NCBI GenBank assembly: GCA_049116315.1
Contig: JAGDZD010000002.1
Coordinates: forward strand, 1-64,000
Length of the DNA: 64,000 bases
From: Thalassobius sp049116315
GTDB taxonomy: Bacteria > Pseudomonadota > Alphaproteobacteria > Rhodobacterales > Rhodobacteraceae
Reading direction: 5' to 3'
Within the stretch, counting starts at the first letter, position 1; every line of letters starts with the position of its first letter. The position numbers and the translations under genes were made by a program. Under the pieces are notes generated by a model. The model did not search any database. It was not told the DNA's origin and was given only the letters and a program-made list of their open reading frames with translations. Positions 27,143-36,174 of the stretch are shown piece by piece.

Positions 27143-27586
27143 TCAGTTGGTCTTTCGTCCGGGTGTGAACGGCAGTGGCACCACAGGGACGCCATCATCG
27201 ATCAGCTTTTTGGCGTCTTCGACTTTGGCTTCGCCATAAATGGCCCGTTCAGGGGCATCGCCATCGTGCATCGCGCGCGCTTCGGTGGCGAATTCGCTGC
27301 CCACATATTCCGATGTGTCTTCGATTTTGCGTTTGATCTCTGCCAGGGCCTGTTCGGCTGGGTTGGCAGGTTCACTGAGAGGGGCTGCGACGGGTGGGGC
27401 CTCGTCGGTCTCTTTTTCTTTGCCCGATTGAACCCGCGGCGCCATGATCGCTTTTTCGACGTCGCTGCTGCCACAGATCGAGCAGTTGATCAGATTTGCC
27501 GCCTTGAGTTTGTCAAAGGCATCAGCCGATTGGAACCAGCTGTCAAAGCGATGGTCGTTGTCGCATTTTATGGCGTACTGGATCAT
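27143..27586 (-). CDS. DUF1178 family protein
   Basis: 147-residue DUF1178 protein. The N-terminal MIQYAIKCDNDHRFDSWF and a zinc-ribbon-like CSICGSSDVEKAIMAPRV are characteristic. Cysteines at about 8, 43 and 46 could bind metal. The C-terminal half is acidic and helical. I use ATG 27586; the frame opens 39 nt further upstream. No function is known for the family. It is 25 nt upstream of the SDR gene and probably shares its transcript. Confidence 0.88.
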   Translation of the reverse strand: MIQYAIKCDNDHRFDSWFQSADAFDKLKAANLINCSICGSSDVEKAIMAPRVQSGKEKETDEAPPVAAPLSEPANPAEQALAEIKRKIEDTSEYVGSEFATEARAMHDGDAPERAIYGEAKVEDAKKLIDDGVPVVPLPFTPGRKTN

Positions 27587-27993
27587 GACGGTATCCAAAT
27601 TGAAGTTTGCGTGGTTGTGATCCAATCGACCTGCAAGTTCAATGTCAGATTAAGATCACACCTCAGAGAGCGCGCTGTTTAAAGGCATTTTGCCCGAGAT
27701 CCCCGCAATTTGCGACAAAATTTGCATATGTTGACTTTGGGGAAGCCAGACTTGGGGCGCACATCGCGCTGACTTGGGAAATGAGGCCCGCAATTGGGGG
27801 CAGAGGCGCGGTGCTCTCTCAAGAGGTGACACTGGTGGATCCCATTGCGTTTTTCTGCGCCGGGGATCTCGGAGGGGCGGTCGAAAAGCTGGGCAACCTC
27901 CGCATTGCCCAGCCCATGGATGTCGCAAGTAGACGATCCCTTAATTCGTTTCTCAGGTTTGAAACGGGTGTCGCAGACAGCATCGCGGGGGAG
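27587..27993. other. 407-nt interval without a recognisable gene
   Basis: Between the DUF1178 start and the XRE regulator stop there is no ORF with a good start site and protein-like composition on either strand. A plus-strand frame stays open to 28008 but runs into the antisense of the regulator. It may hold a promoter for DUF1178-SDR-kinase, or a decayed gene. Confidence 0.5.
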
Positions 27994-28821
27994 CTATTCA
28001 AATCCTGAGAAGGGCACAGCATCACTTTGGTCATACAGCGTTTCGAAAAACTGTTTGCTTGGCGCGTCTGTGGGGAAAAACAGTTCGACGCGAATTTCGC
28101 TCAGGTTGACTTCGGTGGCGTTTTCGAAGCGCATAAGGGTCGCAAACATTGAAACGATCTGATCGCCAACGCGCAGGCGCGGCGAAAAGACAATCGGATT
28201 TGCGGCGTCATCTGGGGCAGGGCGCTCAACACCGGCCAATAGCTTTTCAGCGCGGGCCATCAACTTCGCCAGCCGTGGATTGTGGTTGGAAACCAGCTCT
28301 GCCTTTTGGCGATCAAGGATGGTCCAAACCAGCTCTTCCCAGTTCACAATCGCTTGGCGTACCGGACCATTGGGATCAAACACCTGTTCGATGGTTTCTT
28401 CTGGAGTGCGGGTCAAGGCGTCGGGGGAATAGGCAACAAAGGCTTTGTTGGCCAATAGAATTTGCCCCACGCTGTCCATCGCGCAGGCTGGGAACGGGTT
28501 GTGCTTTTCCAAGATCGCTTCGATGGCACCGCGATAGGGGGCGATGGTTTCGCTGGTAAATTTGTATTCGGTATAGGCGGGGGCAAAACCGGCGTGGCTC
28601 ATCAAAATATTGACGTCACGCACCGGCAATTTCATCGCCGAGGCCAGACGCAATACCAAATCGTGGCCGGGACGAGAGCGGCCGGTTTCAATAAAGGAAA
28701 TATGGCGGGAGGTGGTCTCGGCGAGGCCGGCCAATTCAAGCTGGCTGAGTTTCCGTTTGTCGCGCCAATAGCGTAGGTGGCGACCAAAATTGCTGATTTC
28801 TCTGGGGGGGCGTGTATCCAT
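27994..28821 (-). CDS. XRE family regulator with MmyB-like ligand domain
   Basis: 275-residue transcription regulator. An N-terminal helix-turn-helix (about residues 10-70: LRYWRDKRKLSQLELAGLAETT and HISFIETGRSRP) is followed by a C-terminal domain of the MmyB ligand-binding, PAS-like type (NPFPACAMDSVGQILLANKAF, NLSEIRVELFFP). Members often control adjacent short-chain dehydrogenases; here an SDR lies 0.9 kb downstream on the same strand, which fits. No operator was identified. Confidence 0.88.
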   Translation of the reverse strand: MDTRPPREISNFGRHLRYWRDKRKLSQLELAGLAETTSRHISFIETGRSRPGHDLVLRLASAMKLPVRDVNILMSHAGFAPAYTEYKFTSETIAPYRGAIEAILEKHNPFPACAMDSVGQILLANKAFVAYSPDALTRTPEETIEQVFDPNGPVRQAIVNWEELVWTILDRQKAELVSNHNPRLAKLMARAEKLLAGVERPAPDDAANPIVFSPRLRVGDQIVSMFATLMRFENATEVNLSEIRVELFFPTDAPSKQFFETLYDQSDAVPFSGFE

Positions 28822-28914
28822 GGGCCGAACTTATCGCAGCATTGCGGCAATTCAATTCCCTAATCGGGAAGGCGCATGATCTGACGGAGAATTGTTTGAC
28901 ACTGGCGTCAAAGC

Positions 28915-28941
28915 AGAGGGCGCGATTGAAACGCGCCCTCT
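28915..28941 (-). terminator. Terminator of the RpiR-TAXI-TRAP-usp operon
   Basis: AGAGGGCGCG-attgaaa-CGCGCCCTCT is a perfect 10-bp stem lying 8 nt beyond the universal stress protein stop. It closes the minus-strand operon that starts at 33997. Confidence 0.82.
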
Positions 28942-28948
28942 GAAGTGT

Positions 28949-29380
28949 TTAGCGCACGACGTAGACCGAACATTCAGCATGGCGCACAATGCGCGCAGCG
29001 TTTGGCCCCAACAGGAAGTCTGTCAGATCTTCTTTGCTGGCCCCAACCACGATCAACGCGGCTTGGGTGGTCTTGGCAAGGCTCAGAACTTCTTCGTAGG
29101 CGCGGCCCGTCGCAACCACATGGCGCACCTTGCTGTTCTGGTCAGAGTCCAGAACCTTGGTCACCAAGTCATTGAGATGTGCTTTGGCCTCGGCCACCAT
29201 TGAATCATGGTGGTCCTTGTTAAAGAAGCTGCCCACTTGGCTGATGCCAAAATCGGGCACCACCGCAATCACGTCCAGCTGAGCATCGTCCATTGCGGCC
29301 AAACGCGCCGCGGCTCGGATGGTTTTTGCATCGTCTTCACCATTGCTGATGTCGACAGCGCACAGAACAGAATTGCTCAT
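28949..29380 (-). CDS. Universal stress protein (TRAP-associated)
   Basis: 143-residue UspA-fold protein. The C-terminal ATP-binding signature is present as GASKEDLTDFLLGPNAARIVRHAECSVYVV (G-2x-G-9x-G-like). I use ATG 29380, which overlaps the permease stop by 4 nt. The frame opens further upstream but only inside the permease gene. USPs coupled to TRAP transporters (TeaD type) bind ATP and modulate transport activity, so regulation of the neighbouring permease is the likely role. Confidence 0.9.
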   Translation of the reverse strand: MSNSVLCAVDISNGEDDAKTIRAAARLAAMDDAQLDVIAVVPDFGISQVGSFFNKDHHDSMVAEAKAHLNDLVTKVLDSDQNSKVRHVVATGRAYEEVLSLAKTTQAALIVVGASKEDLTDFLLGPNAARIVRHAECSVYVVR

Positions 29381-31986
29381 GCTGGTACTCCTTTGCGGTT
29401 GATACGGGCTTGCTGCATCAGCGCCACCAAACCCAGTAGGATCAAAGCTGGGATAAAGACCCATTCTTTGGGGGACTGGACCTGAGGGGCTTTGACGGAG
29501 ACAACCTGCACTGGATCATCTGCATAGAAATCAAACCCGGACATGGCGTCGCTGACTGGGCTGCCGAACATTGGCTCGTCCAGCTTGATCACCCCGTCCT
29601 CGTCCAAGATCAGCAAGCCAAGGGCGTCTGCGCGTTCGTCTGCGCTGCCGGTGGCATCGATGGTCAACAACAAGGTGGTTTGGGTGATATCGCCAGTATC
29701 AAAGTCCGGTCCTGACACGTCGACCCGCAGGTTCTGACCAACTTCGGCAGCGCCAAGTGCAGTGGTAAACCCTGCAGGTTCGATCGTTGCAAAGGGCGGC
29801 TGGATACGGTCGATCACATAGTCTGGTCTGAACAGCACAAAGGCAATCGCCACCAAAGCAACGCTTTCATAGATCCGGCTTTTGGTCAGGAACCAACCCA
29901 TGGTGCCTGCGGTAAAGATCAGGATCGCAATCGAGGCTGTGACAAAGACCAATATGCCCTGTGCCCATCCGACATCGATCAACAACAGATCGGTGTTGAA
30001 AATGAACACAAACGGCAAGGCCACGGTGCGCAGGCTATAGAAGAAGGCCACGAAACCGGTCTTGATCGCGTCACCGCCAGAAACCGCCGCAGCCGCAAAG
30101 CTGGCCAATCCCACCGGAGGTGTCACATCTGCCATGATACCGAAGTAGAAGACAAAGAGGTGCACCGCGATCAAAGGCACAAACAGACCGCCCTGAGCGC
30201 CCAGTTCGACCACAACTCCTGCCATCAGCGAGCTGACAACAATATAGTTGGCAGTTGTTGGCAGACCCATGCCCAACACAAGGCTGAGCAAGCCCACCAT
30301 GATCAACATCAAGATCAGGTTGCCACCAGACAGGAACTCGACCAGTTCGGCCATCACTTGGCCAACACCTGTCAAGCTGACGGTGCCCACAATCACACCG
30401 GCCGTCGCTGTTGCCAGACCAATGCCGATCATGTTGCGTGCACCGTCGATCAGGCCCTGCACAAACTCTGCAGCGCCAGCGCGCGCATGGTTGTAGAGGT
30501 CAGATTCACCGCGGAAGATCGCTTTGATCGGACGCTGTGTCAGCAAGATCACAAACATCAGGGCTGTGGCCCAGAAGGCAGACAGACCCGGTGATTTCCG
30601 TTCGATCATCAAGAAGTAGACCAGAACCACAATCGGCAGCAAATAGTGCAAGCCAGCTTTGTAGATCTCGCTCACAACAGGCAGTTCGATGTCTTTTGCG
30701 TTTGGATCATCTACTTCCAGTTCAGGCACCGAAGACGCCAGCTTAAGCAGGCCGACATAGATCGCCATCACGATGAGGAACATCACAAACCCGGCCATGT
30801 TTGGCACCCAAGAGGTGACCGCGTCGACAGGGAATTGTGCGCCATAGCACAGGCCAGCAAAGACCGCGAAGAACGACCCCATGCCCAACATTGTGCGCAC
30901 CAGCTGAACGTCGCGATTGCCCAGCGTTGGCATCTTGTTCTTCACCGCTTCGAGGTGAACGATATAGATCAGCGCGATATAGGAAATAGTGGCTGGCAAG
31001 AAGGCGTGTTTGATCACCTCGGTGTAGGGGATCTCGGTAAACTCAACCATCAAGAAGGCCGCAGCCCCCATGACCGGTGGCATGATCTGCCCATTGACCG
31101 AAGAGGCCACTTCGACCGCGCCCGCTTTTTCCGAAGAAAAGCCCACGCGCTTCATCAATGGAATGGTGAATGTGCCGGTGGTGACAACGTTGGCAATCGA
31201 AGAACCAGAGATCAAGCCAGTTGCCGCAGAGCCGACCACAGCCGCTTTCGCGGGACCACCACGCAGGTGCCCCAAGGCGCCAAAGGCCATTTTGATGAAG
31301 TAGTTGCCCGCGCCTGCTTTATCGAGAAGCGCCCCAAACAGAACGAAGAGGAACACAAACTTTGTCGAAACACCCAGAGCGATCCCAAAGACCCCTTCTG
31401 AGGTGATCCACATGTGGCTCATGGCTTTCTTCAGGCTGGCACCTTTCCAACGGATGACGTCGGGCACCAATTCGGAGGATCCGAAAAAGACGTAGGCCAA
31501 GAAGACACAGGCCAAAATCGCCATGGCCGGTCCCAGCGCGCGGCGCGCAGCTTCGAACAACAGCAACAGGCCAAGCAAGGCGACCCATTTGTCCGTGTCA
31601 TCAGCCAGACCACCCGCATTGACGATCTTGTCGTAAATAAACAGACCGTAGAGCGCAATAAAGGCCCCAACGAGGCCCATAATCCAGTCTTGGATTGGAA
31701 TATAATCACGCGGCGAGGACTTGAGCGCTGGATAGGCCATAAAGGCCAAAAACACAGCAAACGCCAGATGGATCTGGCGCGAATTGTTGATTACATCTCC
31801 GGGATAAATATAATTTGCAAGCGGTGAGGCAAGCCCCACCTGAAAGAGCGACCACACCACGGCAACAATCGCGAGCATTTTGCCCACGCCGCCGACCGGG
31901 TTGCGCGCGCCTGCGTCAGAGGAGGCTACAAGGTCCTGTAGTTCCTCTTCGCTTAAAGCGCGATTTTCTGAATTCCCACTGGCCAT
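29377..31986 (-). CDS. TRAP transporter fused permease, TAXI type (4TM-12TM)
   Basis: 869-residue fused DctQ/DctM-type permease, which imports an organic solute with an ion gradient. Around 16-18 membrane helices are visible. The N-terminal four-helix Q-like part (to about residue 200) is followed by the M-like part with the conserved AATGLISGSSIANVVTTGTFTIPLMK and GMGLPTTANYIV. After about residue 700 there is a soluble DUF3394-like extension and a last helix (EWVFIPALILLGLVALMQQ). It is served by the TAXI binding protein encoded just upstream. The substrate is unknown. Confidence 0.94.
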   Translation of the reverse strand: MASGNSENRALSEEELQDLVASSDAGARNPVGGVGKMLAIVAVVWSLFQVGLASPLANYIYPGDVINNSRQIHLAFAVFLAFMAYPALKSSPRDYIPIQDWIMGLVGAFIALYGLFIYDKIVNAGGLADDTDKWVALLGLLLLFEAARRALGPAMAILACVFLAYVFFGSSELVPDVIRWKGASLKKAMSHMWITSEGVFGIALGVSTKFVFLFVLFGALLDKAGAGNYFIKMAFGALGHLRGGPAKAAVVGSAATGLISGSSIANVVTTGTFTIPLMKRVGFSSEKAGAVEVASSVNGQIMPPVMGAAAFLMVEFTEIPYTEVIKHAFLPATISYIALIYIVHLEAVKNKMPTLGNRDVQLVRTMLGMGSFFAVFAGLCYGAQFPVDAVTSWVPNMAGFVMFLIVMAIYVGLLKLASSVPELEVDDPNAKDIELPVVSEIYKAGLHYLLPIVVLVYFLMIERKSPGLSAFWATALMFVILLTQRPIKAIFRGESDLYNHARAGAAEFVQGLIDGARNMIGIGLATATAGVIVGTVSLTGVGQVMAELVEFLSGGNLILMLIMVGLLSLVLGMGLPTTANYIVVSSLMAGVVVELGAQGGLFVPLIAVHLFVFYFGIMADVTPPVGLASFAAAAVSGGDAIKTGFVAFFYSLRTVALPFVFIFNTDLLLIDVGWAQGILVFVTASIAILIFTAGTMGWFLTKSRIYESVALVAIAFVLFRPDYVIDRIQPPFATIEPAGFTTALGAAEVGQNLRVDVSGPDFDTGDITQTTLLLTIDATGSADERADALGLLILDEDGVIKLDEPMFGSPVSDAMSGFDFYADDPVQVVSVKAPQVQSPKEWVFIPALILLGLVALMQQARINRKGVPA

Positions 31987-32042
31987 CTGACCCCCTGTTA
32001 AATCGTCTGAATTTGTTCAGTACTTTTTGTATATTTGGGTGT

Positions 32043-32068
32043 GGGAGGGGCGCTGGGCGCCCACTCCC
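32043..32068 (-). other. Intercistronic stem-loop, TAXI/TRAP permease
   Basis: GGGAGGGGCGC pairs with GCGCCC-a-CTCCC (one bulged A) between the binding-protein stop and the permease start. It has no T-run on the minus strand. Such stem-loops commonly protect the abundant binding-protein mRNA or cut read-through into the permease. Confidence 0.65.
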
Positions 32069-32078
32069 GAAGGCATGA

Positions 32079-33047
32079 TTATTCGATCAGGCCAGCTTCT
32101 TTGTAGTACTTCGCCGCACCGGGGTGCAGAGGTGCGGACAGACCGGCAGTTGCCATGTCTTTTGGCTCCAGATGTGCAAATGCTGGGTGCAGTTTGCGGA
32201 AGGCGTCGATGTTTTCCATGACGGATTTCACAACAGTGTATACCGCTTCTTCGGACACGTCGGTGGAGGTGACGAAGGTTGCGCCAACACCAAAGGTGGT
32301 GGTGTCACCGTCGTTGCCACGATACATGCCGCCTGGGATGGTGGCCGAGCGGTAGAATGGGTTGTCGCCGATCAGGCCGTCAACCGCGTCGCCAGTCACT
32401 GTTACCAATACGGAATCACAGGCTGTTGTCGCTTCTTGGATCGAACCGGAAGGGTGGCCAACGGTGTAAACCATGGCGTCGATCTGGTTGTCACATAGAG
32501 CGGCAGATTGCTCAGCAGCTTTCAACTCGGTTGCCAAAGCAAAGTCGCCAGTTGTCCAGCCTTTGGCTTCCAACAGAACTTCCATTGTGCCGCGCTGACC
32601 GGAGCCTGGGTTGCCGATGTTTACGCGCTTGCCTTTGAGATCGTCAAAAGAGGCGATGCCTGCGTCGGCACGGGCCACAACGGTGAAAGGCTCTGGGTGT
32701 ACAGAGAATACAGCGCGCAGACCTTCAAATGCACCAGCTTCTTCGAACTTGGACGTGCCGTGGAAAGCGTGGTGCTGCCAGTCAGACTGAGCCACACCAA
32801 ATTCCAGTTCGCCTTCGCGGATGGTGTTGATGTTGTAAACCGATCCACCTGTGGATTCCACAGAGCAGCGGATACCGTGCTCTTTACGGCCTTTGTTCAC
32901 CAGACGGCAGATCGCGCCACCAGTTGGGTAGTAAACGCCGGTCACGCCGCCGGTCCCGATTGTGATGAATTCTTCTGCGAAGGCCGCTGGGGCCATCATG
33001 GCGCCCAGTGCAAGGCTCGCAACGGATAGTTTCAGATTTTTAGACAT
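32079..33047 (-). CDS. TAXI family TRAP solute-binding protein
   Basis: 322-residue periplasmic receptor. A signal peptide (about 1-24, PAAFA-EE) precedes ITIGTGGVTGVYYPTGGAICR, the signature of TAXI proteins, and FGVAQSDWQHHAF follows. The length is typical. It is encoded 35 nt after rpiR and 92 nt before the fused permease, with a stem-loop between. TAXI systems take up carboxylates or amino-acid-like solutes; the neighbouring aminotransferase suggests an amino compound. Confidence 0.94.
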   Translation of the reverse strand: MSKNLKLSVASLALGAMMAPAAFAEEFITIGTGGVTGVYYPTGGAICRLVNKGRKEHGIRCSVESTGGSVYNINTIREGELEFGVAQSDWQHHAFHGTSKFEEAGAFEGLRAVFSVHPEPFTVVARADAGIASFDDLKGKRVNIGNPGSGQRGTMEVLLEAKGWTTGDFALATELKAAEQSAALCDNQIDAMVYTVGHPSGSIQEATTACDSVLVTVTGDAVDGLIGDNPFYRSATIPGGMYRGNDGDTTTFGVGATFVTSTDVSEEAVYTVVKSVMENIDAFRKLHPAFAHLEPKDMATAGLSAPLHPGAAKYYKEAGLIE

Positions 33048-33082
33048 AAATAGTCTCCCTAGGTTGAAATTGTTGGTTTTGT

Positions 33083-33997
33083 TTAGCCGTCCCAGACTTC
33101 TGATAGACGGCGGGTTCGCTTTTCGACCTCAGCAATCCGGTCGCGGGCGGGGGTACCGGCGCGGCCTGCAAGCATGCCAATCATAATTTCGCACAAAACA
33201 AGCGTGGAGGCATAAGACGAAAAGAAATGCTGGCTGTCCGTGGGCACGATAAAGCTGGCAGAGGCAAAAGGCAGTGCCGGGCAAGTGTGCGTGTCGGTCA
33301 ACACAATGACGAAAGCGCCAGCCGCGCGGGCTTCTTCGGCGGCTTTGATAGATTTGATGGCAAACGGGGGCTTGGTGATGACGATCAAGACGTCTTCTTG
33401 GGACAATCCCACCAAACCGCTGGCCAAAGAGGCCCCCATCCGGCTGGCCATGGACCAGTTGTCGGTCAAAAAACTGGCCAGATACGTGAGGTATTCGGCA
33501 ACCCCTGTGGATCCAAGAGCACCAGTGACCAGCACCTTGCGGGCTTGGTGCAGTCGATCAACGCATTTTTCCAGCAAGGGGGTGTCAATTGTCCCGGCCA
33601 AATTGCGCAGGTTGGCAGAACAGTCGGTCAAATGTTGGGTGGAAAACCCCTGATCGCCATCATCATGACGTTGTTGGATCGCTTGGACACGGTGGGACAG
33701 CGAAACAGTGCGGTGTTCCATCGACAGGCGCAGCACATTGCGCAAGTCTTCGTAGGTGTCATAACCCAAGGCTGTGGCCAAACGCGAAAACGTCGCCGGA
33801 GAGAGGTCGGCATCTTTGGAGATCGATCGCAGACTGCGGGTCGCCACATCGACTGGATTCGCAACAACATAGTCCGCGGCTTCCTTCTGCTTTGCACTCA
33901 GCAATGCATACTTGCCTGTAAGCTGTTGTTCGAACGACGGCTGCAAAAACGTATCCCCCCGATTTGCATCTTGGAGCGAACGTTTCATTTGTTTCAC
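33083..33997 (-). CDS. RpiR/MurR family transcriptional regulator
   Basis: 304-residue regulator with an N-terminal HTH_6 domain (about residues 25-100, with SPATFSRLATALGYDTYEDL) and a C-terminal SIS domain (VLVTGALGSTGVAEYLTYLASFL, about 135-260). SIS domains usually bind phosphosugars, but RpiR proteins in roseobacters also control amino-compound catabolism. It is first in the TAXI-TRAP-usp operon and divergent from the aminotransferase, so it probably controls both directions. GTTTCA repeats lie at its start. Confidence 0.9.
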   Translation of the reverse strand: MKQMKRSLQDANRGDTFLQPSFEQQLTGKYALLSAKQKEAADYVVANPVDVATRSLRSISKDADLSPATFSRLATALGYDTYEDLRNVLRLSMEHRTVSLSHRVQAIQQRHDDGDQGFSTQHLTDCSANLRNLAGTIDTPLLEKCVDRLHQARKVLVTGALGSTGVAEYLTYLASFLTDNWSMASRMGASLASGLVGLSQEDVLIVITKPPFAIKSIKAAEEARAAGAFVIVLTDTHTCPALPFASASFIVPTDSQHFFSSYASTLVLCEIMIGMLAGRAGTPARDRIAEVEKRTRRLSEVWDG

Positions 33998-34027
33998 AAC
34001 TTGTCAACTTTAGATTCATATGTTTCA
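33982..34027. promoter_or_regulatory. GTTTCA direct repeats in the rpiR/aminotransferase divergent region
   Basis: GTTTCA occurs at 33982, 33991 and 34022; the first two lie at the 5' end of rpiR and the third between the divergent genes. As TGAAAC half-sites on the other strand they are candidate contacts for the RpiR regulator. No matching inverted half-site was found, so this is tentative. Confidence 0.35.
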
Positions 34028-34061
34028 TTGCCCGCCGTGTCGCTCATCAGAGGAATGTTAG

Positions 34062-35381
34062 ATGTCACACGTTTTCCCACGCCATACGCGGGCCAACCCG
34101 CCCACCGTTTCACGCGGTGAAGGGGTTTATTTATATGATCAGAATGGCAAAGCCTATTTCGATGGATCTGGGGGGGCTGCGGTGTCCTGCCTTGGGCACG
34201 CAGACCCGGATGTGACCGCCGCGATCAAGGCCCAACTTGATTCGGTGGCTTTTGCCCACACCAGTTTTTTCACCTCTGAACCGGCTGAACAGCTGGCTGA
34301 CAAGCTGATCGCCCATGCTCCTAGCAGCATGGAACGGGTCTATTTGGTCTCGGGTGGGTCCGAAGCGATGGAAGCTGCGCTTAAGCTTGCGCGTCAGTAT
34401 TATGTCGAGATTGGGCAACCCCAGCGTCGCCATGTGATTGCCCGCAAGCAAAGCTATCACGGCAACACGCTTGGGGCATTGGCGACCGGCGGCAACGAAT
34501 GGCGCCGCGCGCCTTTTGCGCCACTTATGGTCGAAACCTCGCATATCTCACCCTGTTTCGAATATCGCGGCAAAGAGGCGGGCGAGAGCAGTTTCGACTA
34601 TGGCCAGCGGGTTGCAAATGAGCTGGAAACCGAAATCAAGCGCTTGGGTGAAGATACGGTTTTTGCCTTTGTTGCTGAGCCGGTTGTTGGTGCCACAGCC
34701 GGCGCGGTGCCGGCGGTTGAGGGATATTTCAAACGTATCCGCGAGATCTGCGATCGCTATGGCGTCTTGCTGATCTTGGATGAGGTGATGTGCGGCATGG
34801 GGCGCACGGGCACTTTGTTTGCCTGTGAACAGGACGATGTCCTGCCCGATATCATCGCCGTCGCCAAAGGGCTTGGGGCGGGGTACCAGCCCGTTGGCGC
34901 AATGATGTGTTCGGCCAAGATCTATGATGCAATTGCACAAGGCAGTGGCTTTTTTCAGCATGGACACACCTATATCGGCCACCCAACCGCCAGCGCGGCG
35001 GCGCTTGCTGTCCTTACAAAACTTACCGACGGGGGGCTGACCGAGCGGTGCGCCCTGATGGGCGCGCGCCTCCAAGCCGCGCTTCAAGAGGCTTTTGACG
35101 CACATCCCCATGTTGGGGATATCCGAGGGCGGGGCCTTTTTCGGGGATTAGAACTGGTGCAAGACCGCGCCAGTAAAACACCGTTTTCTCCGGATCGCGC
35201 GATCAACAAAGAGCTTAAGAAGCAGGCCTTTGAAGCGGGTTTGATCTGCTATCCCATGGGGGGAACAATTGACGGTAAACAGGGCGATCATATCCTGCTG
35301 GCCCCCCCGTTCATTCTGGATGACAGCCATATCGATGAAATTGTGTCAAAGCTACAGACCGCGATTGGACGGGTCCTATGA
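34062..35381 (+). CDS. Class-III aminotransferase
   Basis: 439-residue PLP-dependent omega/beta-amino acid aminotransferase. Signatures include YLVSGGSEAMEAALKLARQYY, the PLP-aspartate loop LILDEVMCGMGRTG (about residues 237-250) and the PLP lysine in IAVAKGLGAGYQPVGAMM (about 270). The length and pattern match taurine/beta-alanine/diamine-type enzymes. Its stop overlaps the BKACE start by 4 nt (ATGA). Together they suggest that it makes a keto acid that the cleavage enzyme consumes. The substrate cannot be deduced. Confidence 0.93.
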   Translation: MSHVFPRHTRANPPTVSRGEGVYLYDQNGKAYFDGSGGAAVSCLGHADPDVTAAIKAQLDSVAFAHTSFFTSEPAEQLADKLIAHAPSSMERVYLVSGGSEAMEAALKLARQYYVEIGQPQRRHVIARKQSYHGNTLGALATGGNEWRRAPFAPLMVETSHISPCFEYRGKEAGESSFDYGQRVANELETEIKRLGEDTVFAFVAEPVVGATAGAVPAVEGYFKRIREICDRYGVLLILDEVMCGMGRTGTLFACEQDDVLPDIIAVAKGLGAGYQPVGAMMCSAKIYDAIAQGSGFFQHGHTYIGHPTASAAALAVLTKLTDGGLTERCALMGARLQAALQEAFDAHPHVGDIRGRGLFRGLELVQDRASKTPFSPDRAINKELKKQAFEAGLICYPMGGTIDGKQGDHILLAPPFILDDSHIDEIVSKLQTAIGRVL

Positions 35382-36145
35382 GTACATTACCCAGTTTGAT
35401 GGTTGCGCCCAATGGGGCCCGCAAAGGCAAAGCGGATCATCCCGCCCTGCCGATCACGGTCCCTGAGGTGATTGCTGAGGCCAAAGCCTGTTATGCGGCA
35501 GGGGCTGATGGGCTTCACCTGCATCTTCGCGATGCGGATGGCAGGCATTTGCTGGACGCAGGACTTTACCGAGAGGCGCTGGGCGAAATGCAGATCGCTG
35601 TGCCTGATATGGCGTGCCAGATCACCACCGAGGCGGTGGGCATGTATTCCCCCGCACAGCAAAGAGCCATCGTTGCCGCGGTGCAGCCACGTTTGGTGTC
35701 GGTCTCGCTGGCTGAAATGCTAGAGGGCGGAGATGTGGACGCGGCTGCAGAATTTTACCAAAACTGCGCCGCCACTGATATTTCGGTACAGCATATTCTC
35801 TATGGGGCGGAGGATCTGCGTCAGATGGCGACTATGTTGGACAAAGGGCATATCCCAGAAAACGGTTTGCAGCTGTTGTTTGTGCTGGGGCGCTATAGCG
35901 ACAATCAACAAAGCAGCCCTGAAGATCTTGATCCTTTCACAGCTTGGCACCGCGACAGTGGGGTGCGCGCCGATTGGGGCATCTGCGCCTTTGGTCTTCA
36001 GGAAACTCAATGTTTGCAAGCAGCCCATCAACAGGGGGGGAAGCTGCGGGTTGGATTTGAGAACTCTTTCTGGAATGCAGATGGGTCAATGGCCGCATCA
36101 AACCACGAACGCGTGGCAGAGGTGAAAGCCTTGGTGCACCGCTAA
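35378..36145 (+). CDS. BKACE (DUF849) beta-keto acid cleavage enzyme
   Basis: 255-residue member of the beta-keto acid cleavage enzyme family (prototype Kce). These zinc enzymes convert a beta-keto acid plus acetyl-CoA to acetoacetate plus a CoA ester. Visible are ITVPEVIAEAKACYAAGADGLHLHLRD with the paired zinc histidines (HLH) and the C-terminal LRVGFENSFW with the third ligand Glu. At 255 residues it is shorter than the usual 270-310. It overlaps the aminotransferase by 4 nt and is followed by a terminator. Confidence 0.9.
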   Translation: MSTLPSLMVAPNGARKGKADHPALPITVPEVIAEAKACYAAGADGLHLHLRDADGRHLLDAGLYREALGEMQIAVPDMACQITTEAVGMYSPAQQRAIVAAVQPRLVSVSLAEMLEGGDVDAAAEFYQNCAATDISVQHILYGAEDLRQMATMLDKGHIPENGLQLLFVLGRYSDNQQSSPEDLDPFTAWHRDSGVRADWGICAFGLQETQCLQAAHQQGGKLRVGFENSFWNADGSMAASNHERVAEVKALVHR

Positions 36146-36174
36146 ACCGCGCACATTCCCCCGGCGACAAATCC

